From JABDQZ01 sp050049775 (GTDB taxonomy: Bacteria > Pseudomonadota > Gammaproteobacteria > Chromatiales > Chromatiaceae): a stretch of DNA of 64,000 nt. The stretch covers positions 1 to 64,000 of the forward strand of contig JASFVP010000011.1 of the NCBI GenBank assembly GCA_050049775.1, read 5' to 3'. This document shows, in pieces, positions 12,639 through 20,602 of the stretch. A program made the position numbers and the translations under genes. Below the pieces are notes generated by a model, which worked only from the letters and a program-made list of their open reading frames with translations, ran no database searches and was not told the origin of the DNA. Position 1 is the stretch's first letter. Each line of letters begins with the position of its first letter.

Positions 12639-13064
12639 ATGTCGATGACAATACATGTCGATATCGTCAGTGCCGAAGGCGAGCTGTTTTCCGGAACCGG
12701 GGAAATGGTCTACGTGCCCGCGATCATGGGCGAAGTCGGCATTGCTCCGCGACACACGCCGTTTGTCACCCAGATCAAACCGGGTGATGTGCGCGTCGCC
12801 AATGGTGACAAGGTCGAGCATTTTTACGTTTCCGGCGGCATGCTTGAAGTTCAGCCTCATGTTGTCACCATACTGGCCGATACAGCGGTAAGAGCAACTG
12901 ACCTGGATGAAGCGGCGGCAATGGAGGCCAAGCGACGCGCTGAAGATGCGCTGGTCAATCAGCAATCCGACTTTGAATATGCCAAGGCCAAGGCGGAGCT
13001 TGCCGAAGCAGTCGCGCAATTACGCGCCATTCAGAAAATTCGCAAGGGTTCGGGCGGCAAATAA
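12639..13064 (+). CDS. atpC: F1Fo ATP synthase subunit epsilon
   Basis: 141 residues. The N-terminal beta sandwich begins with TIHVDIVSAEGELFSG and contains the GEVGIAPRHTPF motif; the C-terminal two-helix domain that can inhibit ATP hydrolysis is present (about residues 85-141). It is the last gene of the atp operon and is followed by a strong intrinsic terminator. Confidence 0.96.
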   Translation: MSMTIHVDIVSAEGELFSGTGEMVYVPAIMGEVGIAPRHTPFVTQIKPGDVRVANGDKVEHFYVSGGMLEVQPHVVTILADTAVRATDLDEAAAMEAKRRAEDALVNQQSDFEYAKAKAELAEAVAQLRAIQKIRKGSGGK

Positions 13065-13094
13065 AGCATCCATTCGCAACCTGGTGAGAAACAT

Positions 13095-13132
13095 ACGGCT
13101 CTAACGGAAACGCTAGAGCCGTTTTAATTTTT
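13095..13132 (+). terminator. Intrinsic terminator of the atp operon
   Basis: A perfect 9-bp stem (ACGGCTCTA with TAGAGCCGT) and a 10-nt loop, followed by TTTTAATTTTT. It begins 31 bp after the atpC stop. Confidence 0.9.
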
Positions 13133-13144
13133 ACGGCTGGTAAC

Positions 13145-13633
13145 ATGACACAGAAAATTGAGCCGGGTAAATACGTCTCCCTGACTTACGTGATCAAAGA
13201 CGAAACCGGCAGCCTGTTGGAACAGAATGACATCCCGGTCGGCTATGTGTTTGGCGGCGACACCGAACTGCTTGGCGGTATGGACAAGATCATGCTGGGT
13301 AAAACAGCCGGGGAAGAAGTGGTTGCGGAATTCCCGCCGGAAAAAGGCTTTGGTGATAAAGACCCGAGCCTGATCTTTACCGACGAACTGGAAAACGTGC
13401 CCGAGCAGTATCGTTTTGTCGGTGCCGAGGTACAGATGCAAAATGCCGAAGGCGAAACCAAAACTTTTTATGTGTCAAAAATCGAAAACGGCAAGTTGAC
13501 GGTAGACGGCAATCATCCGTTGGCTGGCAAGACGTTGTCATTAAGTGTAAAAATTCTTGAAGTGCGTGATTCAACCGAGGAAGATATTATGACTTCGGGC
13601 ATTCACAGTACTGATCTGAAGTCACTGAATTAA
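13145..13633 (+). CDS. FKBP-type peptidyl-prolyl isomerase, SlyD-like
   Basis: 162 residues. The FKBP half-domains are recognisable (KYVSLTYVIKDETGSLLE at the start, the LLGGMDKIMLGKTAGEE core, and the NHPLAGKTLSLSVKILEV closing strand). They are split by an insert-in-flap region (about residues 65-115), the arrangement of SlyD proteins, which fold prolyl bonds and act as chaperones. The histidine- and cysteine-rich metal-binding tail of E. coli SlyD is absent, so nickel delivery is not supported. It sits between the atp terminator and glmU, 15 bp before glmU, so it may be co-transcribed with glmU. No signal peptide, so cytoplasmic. Confidence 0.88.
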   Translation: MTQKIEPGKYVSLTYVIKDETGSLLEQNDIPVGYVFGGDTELLGGMDKIMLGKTAGEEVVAEFPPEKGFGDKDPSLIFTDELENVPEQYRFVGAEVQMQNAEGETKTFYVSKIENGKLTVDGNHPLAGKTLSLSVKILEVRDSTEEDIMTSGIHSTDLKSLN

Positions 13634-13648
13634 CAGGGATCAATAATA

Positions 13649-15010
13649 ATGAAGCTGGGAGTTGTGATTTTAGCCGCGGGCCAGGGAACCCGCATGAAGT
13701 CAAACCTGCCCAAGGTCTTACACTCGCTGGCCGGCAAACCGATGCTGGCGCATGTCGTTGCCGCCGCGCGACAACTGCAGCCGCATAAAGTCATCGTGGT
13801 TTACGGTCACGGTGGCGACAAGGTGCAACAGGCCTTACCCGATACCGACCTGCTCTGGGTCGAACAGGCCGAGCAGCATGGCACCGGCCATGCCGTGCAA
13901 CAGGCCTTGCCGTTGCTTGATGATGTCGACAGGGTGCTGATTCTTTACGGCGACGTGCCATTGATAAATCCCAATGCCCTGCGGGAACTCATTGACCGCA
14001 ATACCGCCCTGGCGCTGCTGACGGTGATGCTCGATGATCCGAGCGGCTATGGTCGCATCATCCGTGACAGCGACCGTGTGATTCAGGCGATTGTCGAACA
14101 GAAAGATGCCACGCCGGATCAGTTGGCGGTAACGGAAATCAATACCGGCATCATGTCGGTGAGTCAGCCACAGCTGAACAACTGGCTGGGTCGGCTATCC
14201 AATGACAATGCCCAGGGCGAATATTATCTGACCGATATCGTCGGCTTTGCGGTTGAAGCCGCGGTGATGGTGGAAGCCTCGCACCCTCTCAGTGATATGG
14301 AGGTTATCGGCGTCAACGATCGTATGCAACTGGCGCAGCTGGAGCGGCGCTTCCAGATGGCCAATGCGACTCGCCTCATGCAACAGGGCGTTACGCTGGT
14401 CGATCCGGCCCGCTTTGACTTACGTGGTCAATTGTCCCCCGGCAAGGATGTTTACATCGACGTCAATGTCATTATCGAAGGCGATGTCGAACTGGGAGAT
14501 GGTGTTTGTATCGGTGCCAATACGGTGCTGCGCAATTGCAAAGTCGCTCAAGGTGTCAGCATTCTGGAAAACTGCGTCATCGAGGACGCTGACATCGGTG
14601 CGGCGTGCAAAATCGGCCCCTTCTCGAGAATTCGTCCGGGTACGGTGCTCGAAGGTGAAGCACACATCGGCAACTTTGTTGAAATCAAGAATTCGACCAT
14701 TGCGCCGGGTAGCAAAGTCAATCATCTTAGCTATATTGGTGACAGTTTGCTGGGTAGCGGCGTCAACATCGGTGCGGGCACCATCACCTGCAATTACGAT
14801 GGCGCCAACAAACATCGCACCGTCATTGGTGATGGCGCATTTATCGGTTCCAACTCAGCCCTTGTGGCACCGGTGCAGATTGCAGAAGGTGCGACCATTG
14901 GCGCTGGTTCTGTGATTTCCAAAGATGCCGAAGCCAATAAACTGACGCTGGCGCGCGCCCGTCAGGTCACCATCGAAAACTGGCAGCGACCGGTCAAAAA
15001 TAAAAAATAG
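13649..15010 (+). CDS. glmU: Bifunctional N-acetylglucosamine-1-phosphate uridyltransferase / glucosamine-1-phosphate acetyltransferase
   Basis: 453 residues. The N-terminal nucleotidyltransferase domain has the LAAGQGTRMKS motif at residues 8-18; the C-terminal half is a left-handed beta helix with hexapeptide repeats (from about residue 250) and the NYDGANKHRT segment of the acetyltransferase site. It performs the last two steps of UDP-GlcNAc synthesis for peptidoglycan and lipopolysaccharide. glmS follows after 12 bp, so two enzymes of the same route are encoded together. Confidence 0.97.
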   Translation: MKLGVVILAAGQGTRMKSNLPKVLHSLAGKPMLAHVVAAARQLQPHKVIVVYGHGGDKVQQALPDTDLLWVEQAEQHGTGHAVQQALPLLDDVDRVLILYGDVPLINPNALRELIDRNTALALLTVMLDDPSGYGRIIRDSDRVIQAIVEQKDATPDQLAVTEINTGIMSVSQPQLNNWLGRLSNDNAQGEYYLTDIVGFAVEAAVMVEASHPLSDMEVIGVNDRMQLAQLERRFQMANATRLMQQGVTLVDPARFDLRGQLSPGKDVYIDVNVIIEGDVELGDGVCIGANTVLRNCKVAQGVSILENCVIEDADIGAACKIGPFSRIRPGTVLEGEAHIGNFVEIKNSTIAPGSKVNHLSYIGDSLLGSGVNIGAGTITCNYDGANKHRTVIGDGAFIGSNSALVAPVQIAEGATIGAGSVISKDAEANKLTLARARQVTIENWQRPVKNKK

Positions 15011-15022
15011 AGGCTATTTATC

Positions 15023-16849
15023 ATGTGCGGAATTGTAGGAGCGATTGCACAGGAAGACGTTATCCCGGTATTGCTGGACGGTCTCAAGAGGCTGGAATAC
15101 CGCGGTTATGATTCGGCTGGCATCGCGGTCTTCACCGGCGATGAGTGCATACAACGCATTCGTTCCGTCGGCAAGGTCGATGCCCTCAAGGAACTGGTAT
15201 CACGTGCCGCGACCAGCAGCGTGCTGGGCATCGCCCACACCCGCTGGGCTACGCATGGCATGCCGGCAGAGCGCAATGCGCATCCGCACATGAGTGGTGA
15301 GCAGGTGGCGATTGTGCACAATGGCATTATCGAAAATCATGCCGAACTGCGCCAGCAACTGACCGATGAAGGTTTTGTTTTCAGCTCCGAAACCGATACT
15401 GAAGTTATTGCTCACTTACTCGCCAAGCTGTTGCGTGAAAACGATGACATCCTTGATGCGATCCGGCGTGCGCGCAGTTATCTGGTCGGCGCCTATGGCT
15501 TGGCGGCGATCAGCAAGACCGATCCGGAAAGAATGATTGTCACCCGCTCCGGCAGTCCGCTGGTAATCGGTCTGGGTGACGGCGCCAACTACATTGCCTC
15601 CGATGTGTTCGCCTTGTTGCCGGTAACGCGTGATTTCATTTTCCTCGAAGAAGGCGATCTGGCCGAGGTGCGTCGCGATGGCGTGCGCGTGTTTGACGAC
15701 CAGGACTTGCCGGTAGAACGTGAAGTGCGCCAGAGTGAAATCGAGTCATCGCACACCGAAAAAGGTCCGTACGAGCATTACATGCTCAAGGAAATCTTCG
15801 AACAGCCGGCCGTGATTGCCGAAACACTCGAAGGCCGTATTCATAAAGGCCGTTTACTCGAAGAAAGCTTCGGCCATGTCGCGACCAACCTGCTCGACCG
15901 CGCGCAACACATTCAGATCATCGCTTGTGGCACCAGTTATCATGCCGGCATGGTGGCGCGTTACTGGCTTGAGGAAATCGGTATGCCGTGTCAGGTGGAA
16001 GTCGCCAGCGAATACCGCTACCGCAAGGTGGTGGTTGCCGAAGACAGCCTCATCATCACCATTTCGCAATCTGGCGAAACCGCTGATACCCTGGCCGCCT
16101 TGCGTGGTTCCAAGGAAAACGGTTACATCGGCAGTCTGTGCATCTGTAACGTGCCGGAAAGTTCGCTGGTGCGTGAGTCCGACGTGGCCTTGATGACGCG
16201 CGCTGGACCGGAAATAGGTGTGGCTTCTACCAAGGCTTTCACTACCCAGCTGGTGGCGTTGCGTTTGTTGACTATTGCGCTGGCCAAGCGCCGCGGCCTG
16301 ACGCGTGAACACGAAAAACAGCAAGTCGATGAACTTGAGTCCTTGCCGCGCCAGATTGAAGTGGTGTTGCAACTGTCGGATGCCATCAAGGAAATGGCCA
16401 AGGATTTTGGAGACAAGCACAATGCCTTGTTCCTTGGCCGTGGCCCGTTTTATCCGGTGGCGATGGAAGGTGCGCTCAAGCTCAAGGAAATTTCCTATAT
16501 TCATGCGGAGGCCTACCCCGCTGGTGAACTCAAACACGGCCCGTTGGCACTGGTCGATGAAAACATCCCGGTGGTCTGCGCCTTGCCTAATGATCCCTTG
16601 CTGGAAAAAGTCCTGTCCAATCTGCAGGAGGTGCGCGCGCGTGGTGGCGAGCTGTTTTTGTTCAGTGACCACAGCGTAAAAATCGATCTCGACAACTACA
16701 AGAACCTGACCCTGTCGGATATCTACCCGTCAACGTCACCGATCGTGTACAGCGTACCGTTGCAGTTGTTGTCGTATCACGTAGCTGTTCTCAAGGGCAC
16801 CAATGTGGATCAGCCGCGTAATCTGGCCAAGTCGGTTACGGTGGAATAA
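15023..16849 (+). CDS. glmS: Glutamine-fructose-6-phosphate aminotransferase (isomerizing)
   Basis: 608 residues, one short of the E. coli protein. Met is followed by the catalytic Cys (MCGIVGAI), which becomes the N-terminal nucleophile of the glutaminase domain after Met removal. Two SIS domains (about 285-420 and 455-590) hold the sugar phosphate, with SQSGETADT and the C-terminal PRNLAKSVTVE tail intact. It makes glucosamine-6-phosphate, the entry to amino sugar synthesis. The gap to glmU is 12 bp and contains no visible glmS ribozyme, as expected outside Gram-positives. Confidence 0.97.
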   Translation: MCGIVGAIAQEDVIPVLLDGLKRLEYRGYDSAGIAVFTGDECIQRIRSVGKVDALKELVSRAATSSVLGIAHTRWATHGMPAERNAHPHMSGEQVAIVHNGIIENHAELRQQLTDEGFVFSSETDTEVIAHLLAKLLRENDDILDAIRRARSYLVGAYGLAAISKTDPERMIVTRSGSPLVIGLGDGANYIASDVFALLPVTRDFIFLEEGDLAEVRRDGVRVFDDQDLPVEREVRQSEIESSHTEKGPYEHYMLKEIFEQPAVIAETLEGRIHKGRLLEESFGHVATNLLDRAQHIQIIACGTSYHAGMVARYWLEEIGMPCQVEVASEYRYRKVVVAEDSLIITISQSGETADTLAALRGSKENGYIGSLCICNVPESSLVRESDVALMTRAGPEIGVASTKAFTTQLVALRLLTIALAKRRGLTREHEKQQVDELESLPRQIEVVLQLSDAIKEMAKDFGDKHNALFLGRGPFYPVAMEGALKLKEISYIHAEAYPAGELKHGPLALVDENIPVVCALPNDPLLEKVLSNLQEVRARGGELFLFSDHSVKIDLDNYKNLTLSDIYPSTSPIVYSVPLQLLSYHVAVLKGTNVDQPRNLAKSVTVE

Positions 16850-16922
16850 CTATGGCAACCTACCAGGTAAGGCCAGGCCAAGTTCATGACGCAGGTTTTC
16901 GTTTCGGTCCTGGCCGGAGATT

Positions 16923-17867
16923 TCAATCATGTCGGTTGAATGTTCGTAAATAAAAACGCGTACCCTGATATTCCGTTTGCTTTAGTCGCCCTTCGTTCAC
17001 CAGTGAGGTGAGAATGTCCCGGCTGTTGCCGGTTTTATCCAACAGTTCAAGCACCGCCTCCTCACGCATGGGGTGTACTGCCGTGATGCTGAGCAAGTCC
17101 TCGACAATGTCGCCAGTGCTGGTAAATGCGTCGCCTTCATAGTCGACCAACAGCTCAAGATGTGGAATTTTGTTCGACAGCATTTGAAACGCACGATTGA
17201 GTTTTTCTTCCGGAGGCGGTTTGATGCCACTTTCTGCGGGCGGGCGGATGGGCACGGCCAGCCAGGCTTTGTTGGGAATTAATTGCTCCAGGTAGTTCGC
17301 TACTGCCGTCACACTCTCAATGCCATCGTTGATGCCATCGACCAGCATGGTCTCGGTCGTCAGTACGCCGGTAAACTGCTTTGCGAGTAATTGAATGCCG
17401 TCGAGTATTTGTTGCAGCTGAAGTTGCGGATGCGGCTGGTTGATATGGCGCCAGACAGCTTCTTCAACGGCATCAACCTTGACTGATAGCCAGTCGGCCG
17501 CAGCGAGATTGTCACGCACGTCTTCCCGCCATATTAATGAGGCATTGGAAATTACAGCGATTTTGATACCCAGGGGTTGAAGCAGGTCGATGGTTTTACC
17601 GAGGTTGTTATCCAGCGTTGGTTCGCCATCAGGCACAAAAGTCAGGTAATCGATGTGATCGCCGCTGCGGGTGGCGGCCTCCAGACTGGATTCGACAGCC
17701 ACGAGAATTTCTTGCGGCGTATAAAACGGCCGTGGCTGGATTTCCTGCCGGGCGGTCGGTCCGAGCTGGCAATATACGCAGGAATAGGAACAGGCCTTGG
17801 GCGGGATGTTATTGATGCCGAGACTGCGTCCAAGGCGTCGCGAAGGTACCGGGCCAAAGGTGATCAT
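16923..17867 (-). CDS. Radical SAM protein (COG0731-like)
   Basis: 314 residues. The [4Fe-4S] cluster motif CSYSCVYC is near residues 27-34, preceded by FGPVPSRRLGRSLGINNIP, the hallmark start of a widespread radical SAM family distantly related to wyosine-type tRNA enzymes. FVPDGEPTLD resembles the GGE segment that binds the SAM methionine. The C-terminus looks like a small winged-helix-type domain (about residues 245-314). The reaction is not known. A small zinc-ribbon gene lies 33 bp upstream on the same strand, so they are probably one transcript. It converges on glmS, separated by 73 bp with a GGCCAGG/CCTGGCC inverted repeat. Confidence 0.82.
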   Translation of the reverse strand: MITFGPVPSRRLGRSLGINNIPPKACSYSCVYCQLGPTARQEIQPRPFYTPQEILVAVESSLEAATRSGDHIDYLTFVPDGEPTLDNNLGKTIDLLQPLGIKIAVISNASLIWREDVRDNLAAADWLSVKVDAVEEAVWRHINQPHPQLQLQQILDGIQLLAKQFTGVLTTETMLVDGINDGIESVTAVANYLEQLIPNKAWLAVPIRPPAESGIKPPPEEKLNRAFQMLSNKIPHLELLVDYEGDAFTSTGDIVEDLLSITAVHPMREEAVLELLDKTGNSRDILTSLVNEGRLKQTEYQGTRFYLRTFNRHD

Positions 17868-17900
17868 GTCAATCCGGTTCTGGTCGGGTTGAGCGCAGCT

Positions 17901-18098
17901 TTATTCCGGCGGCTGTTTGTCATGCTTCTTTTGCAGCAGTTCATGATGATAAGAACCTTCGCGCAGCATTTTGGCGCCGCATTCCGGACAATGCATTTGC
18001 TGGCAGGGAACGCCCTGTTGATGCGGAACTTTCGTGCCGCATTTGGGGCAGATGCATTCACCGCCGCTGCCCATGTCATGTTTGCGTGTTGATGTCAT
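17901..18098 (-). CDS. Small zinc-ribbon protein
   Basis: 65 residues from the ATG at 18098, which is preceded by GGGGAGTG. Two knuckles, CICPKCG and CPECG, are separated by the PHQQGVPCQQMH linker, which adds one more cysteine. This gives a compact metal-binding domain that resembles small rubredoxin/zinc-ribbon proteins sometimes labelled ferredoxin in annotations. The C-terminus is lysine/histidine rich. It lies just upstream of the radical SAM gene on the same strand and could serve it. No catalytic residues are evident and I assign no function. Confidence 0.65.
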   Translation of the reverse strand: MTSTRKHDMGSGGECICPKCGTKVPHQQGVPCQQMHCPECGAKMLREGSYHHELLQKKHDKQPPE

Positions 18099-18181
18099 AG
18101 ACACTCCCCGGCTGCCGGCCGTTTGCTTTTTGTGCATCTGCCCGCATATTTTAACAAAGTAAACGACACGGATATCCGCAC

Positions 18182-18718
18182 ATGACAAATCAGACGAAAA
18201 ATTTTATCGGTGCGGTGTTTGACAACGCCGACCAGGCGCGCGCCGTGGTTGAGGAAATGATTGAGCAGGATTTTCCAATGGACCAGCTTTCCATTCTGCA
18301 CAAGGCGGGTGGTTCGGGCGACGACTTTCTGGGCATTGCCTATACTGATGAAAAGCAGCGTTTCAGGGTCTGGGGCGTTGAAGGCGCCTTGTGGGGCTCG
18401 CTCGGTGGATTGCTGGCGGGCGCTGCCGGTCTGTTACTGCTGCCCGGCATCGGCCCGGTCTTCATTGCCGGCCCGCTGCTGGATGCCATTGCCGGCGCGG
18501 CGGTTGGTGCTGGCCTCATGACAGCAGGTGCGGCGGTGACGCAGCTGACCATTGCACTGCGCCGTTACGGTCTGCCCGAAGACAAGCTGGAGACGCTGCA
18601 TCAGGCGGTCATGGATGGCAAGACTGTTTTGCTGCTGCATTGTGGCGATGAAAAGCCGGAGGTCATGCGTCAACGCTTGCTGTGGAAAGGTGCGGATCCG
18701 GTTTTAAGCATGCCGTAA
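18182..18718 (+). CDS. DUF1269/YflT-like stress-type membrane protein
   Basis: 178 residues. The N-terminal part (FIGAVFDNADQARAVVEEMI) is the ferredoxin-like fold seen in general-stress YflT/DUF1269 proteins. It is followed by a long glycine/alanine-rich hydrophobic stretch (about residues 65-120, with repeated GxxxG spacing), and then a second small alpha/beta part ending in TVLLLHCGDEKPEV. It may sit in the inner membrane through the glycine-zipper region. The gene is divergent from the zinc-ribbon/radical SAM pair and about 70 bp ahead of the glucan phosphorylase. Function is unknown; the stress label comes from family knowledge only. Confidence 0.6.
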   Translation: MTNQTKNFIGAVFDNADQARAVVEEMIEQDFPMDQLSILHKAGGSGDDFLGIAYTDEKQRFRVWGVEGALWGSLGGLLAGAAGLLLLPGIGPVFIAGPLLDAIAGAAVGAGLMTAGAAVTQLTIALRRYGLPEDKLETLHQAVMDGKTVLLLHCGDEKPEVMRQRLLWKGADPVLSMP

Positions 18719-18786
18719 CACGCGTTTTTCACGGCTGCTGATCGGCCGCATAGCCGCTAGCCGCATGATGCGGCTACACTGGGATC

Positions 18787-20478
18787 ATGCAGGACTCTCC
18801 CGTCATCGCCTATTTCTCGATGGAAATCGGTTTGCAGCCCGATATTCCGACCTACGCCGGCGGTCTCGGCATGCTGGCCGGCGATACCGTGCGCGCGGCG
18901 GCGGACATGGGTGTACCGCTGGTGGCGGTGTCCCTGCTGTATCGCAACGGTTATTTTAGGCAACAGCTCGATGCCAGCGGCTGGCAGGCCGAGGCGAGCC
19001 AGACATGGCAGGTCGAAGACCACGTTGAACAATTGCCCGGGCGCTGTAAGGTCGAGATCGACGGGCGTACGGTTGTATTGCGTGCCTGGCGCTACCAGGT
19101 TGTTGGTCTTGGTGGACAAAGCGTAACGGTGTTGTTGCTGGACAGCGATTTGCCGGAGAATTCCGATTGGGATCGCAGCATCACCCACAACCTGTATGGT
19201 GGTGACGAGTACTATCGCCTGTGTCAGGAAATGGTGCTGGGTGTCGGTGGCGTGCGCCTGCTGCATCGCCTCGGCTATGAAAGCATCAGCCGCTATCACA
19301 TGAACGAAGGCCATGCGGCGATGCTGGTACTGGAACTGCTGGAAGAGCAGCGTGTCATTGCAGGCCACGCGCATGCCACCATTGAGGATGTTGACGCGGT
19401 GCGCCGCCAGTGTGTGTTCACCACACACACGCCGGTGGCGGCCGGCCATGATCGCTTCCCGCTGGACCTGTTGCGCCGTGTGCTGGGCAAGTTGGCATTA
19501 CCCGAGCAGCTGGAAGCCGAATTCTGTCATGAGGGCCGGCTCAATATGACCTTTCTGGCCCTGGCGACCAGTCATTACGTCAACGGCGTGGCAAAAAAGC
19601 ATCGGGAAACCGCGCAGTTTATGTTTGCCCGCTATCGCATCGATTCCATCACCAATGGTGTGCATGCCGCGACCTGGGTTTGTCCGCCATTCCAGCAACT
19701 GTTTGACCAGCACATTCCCGGCTGGAAAGCCGATAACGCCAGCTTGCGCTATGCGTTGACGATTCCGCACGATTCAATACGCGAAGCGCACCGGCAAGCT
19801 AAAGCCAGATTGCTGCAGCATGTGCAGCAGACTACCGGAACGGTGCTTGCCCCTGGCATGATGACCATCGGGTTTGCCCGGCGCGTCACCCAATACAAAC
19901 GTTTTGATTTGTTGTTTCAGGACATCCAGCACCTGCGCAGCATCGCGCGCAATGCCGGCGCCTTCCAGCTGGTCTTCGCTGGCAAAGCGCATCCCCGGGA
20001 TGTACCCGGCAAGCAGTTGATCCAGAAAATTTATGCCTTGCACGAACAACTGCGCGGTGAAATCGATATCGTGTTTCTGGAAAATTATGACATGGTCACC
20101 GCGCAAATGATGACCTCCGGTTGCGACCTGTGGCTCAATACGCCGCAGCCGCCGCTGGAAGCTTCCGGCACCAGCGGCATGAAAGCGGCAATGAATGGTG
20201 TGCCTTCCTTAAGTGTGCTCGATGGCTGGTGGAACGAAGGCTGTATCGAAGGCATTACCGGTTGGGCGATTGGCGATCGGCATGTGGTTGCTTCCCTGAC
20301 GGCGAGTCAGGAAGCCAATGCCTTGTATGACACGCTTGAGCAGGTGGTGTTGCCGGCGTTTTACAGCAATGACAATTTTTTCGTAGATATCATGCGCCAC
20401 GCAATTGCCCTGAACGGCTCGTTTTTCAACACCGAGCGCATGCTCAACCAATACGTCACCAAAGCCTATTTCTCCTGA
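18787..20478 (+). CDS. glgP: Alpha-glucan phosphorylase, short form (GT35)
   Basis: 563 residues. The start APYFSMEI-like segment (IAYFSMEIGLQPDIPTYAGGLG) is typical of the short alpha-glucan phosphorylase subfamily. The pyridoxal-phosphate lysine is Lys466 in SGTSGMKAAMNG, and the phosphate-handling segment RRVTQYKRFDL is present. The enzyme releases glucose-1-phosphate from glycogen or maltodextrin using phosphate. At 563 residues it is much shorter than E. coli GlgP (about 815) and lacks the N-terminal regulatory parts, so allosteric control of the classical kind is unlikely. No other glycogen gene is in the window. The upstream stress-type gene is close and on the same strand. Confidence 0.88.
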   Translation: MQDSPVIAYFSMEIGLQPDIPTYAGGLGMLAGDTVRAAADMGVPLVAVSLLYRNGYFRQQLDASGWQAEASQTWQVEDHVEQLPGRCKVEIDGRTVVLRAWRYQVVGLGGQSVTVLLLDSDLPENSDWDRSITHNLYGGDEYYRLCQEMVLGVGGVRLLHRLGYESISRYHMNEGHAAMLVLELLEEQRVIAGHAHATIEDVDAVRRQCVFTTHTPVAAGHDRFPLDLLRRVLGKLALPEQLEAEFCHEGRLNMTFLALATSHYVNGVAKKHRETAQFMFARYRIDSITNGVHAATWVCPPFQQLFDQHIPGWKADNASLRYALTIPHDSIREAHRQAKARLLQHVQQTTGTVLAPGMMTIGFARRVTQYKRFDLLFQDIQHLRSIARNAGAFQLVFAGKAHPRDVPGKQLIQKIYALHEQLRGEIDIVFLENYDMVTAQMMTSGCDLWLNTPQPPLEASGTSGMKAAMNGVPSLSVLDGWWNEGCIEGITGWAIGDRHVVASLTASQEANALYDTLEQVVLPAFYSNDNFFVDIMRHAIALNGSFFNTERMLNQYVTKAYFS

Positions 20479-20602
20479 AAAACAGGTGCTTAACCTATCC
20501 CACAGCACACCGCAGCTTTGCTAAAGAAAGCCCTGTCTGTTCCGTTAAAAGGTACTGATACCAGAGATTTTTTATCTTTTTATCTCCACAAGCGGGCATG
20601 CC

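Noticed and set aside
15011..15022. glmS ribozyme in front of glmS
   Set aside because: Only 12 bp separate glmU and glmS; there is no room for the ribozyme.
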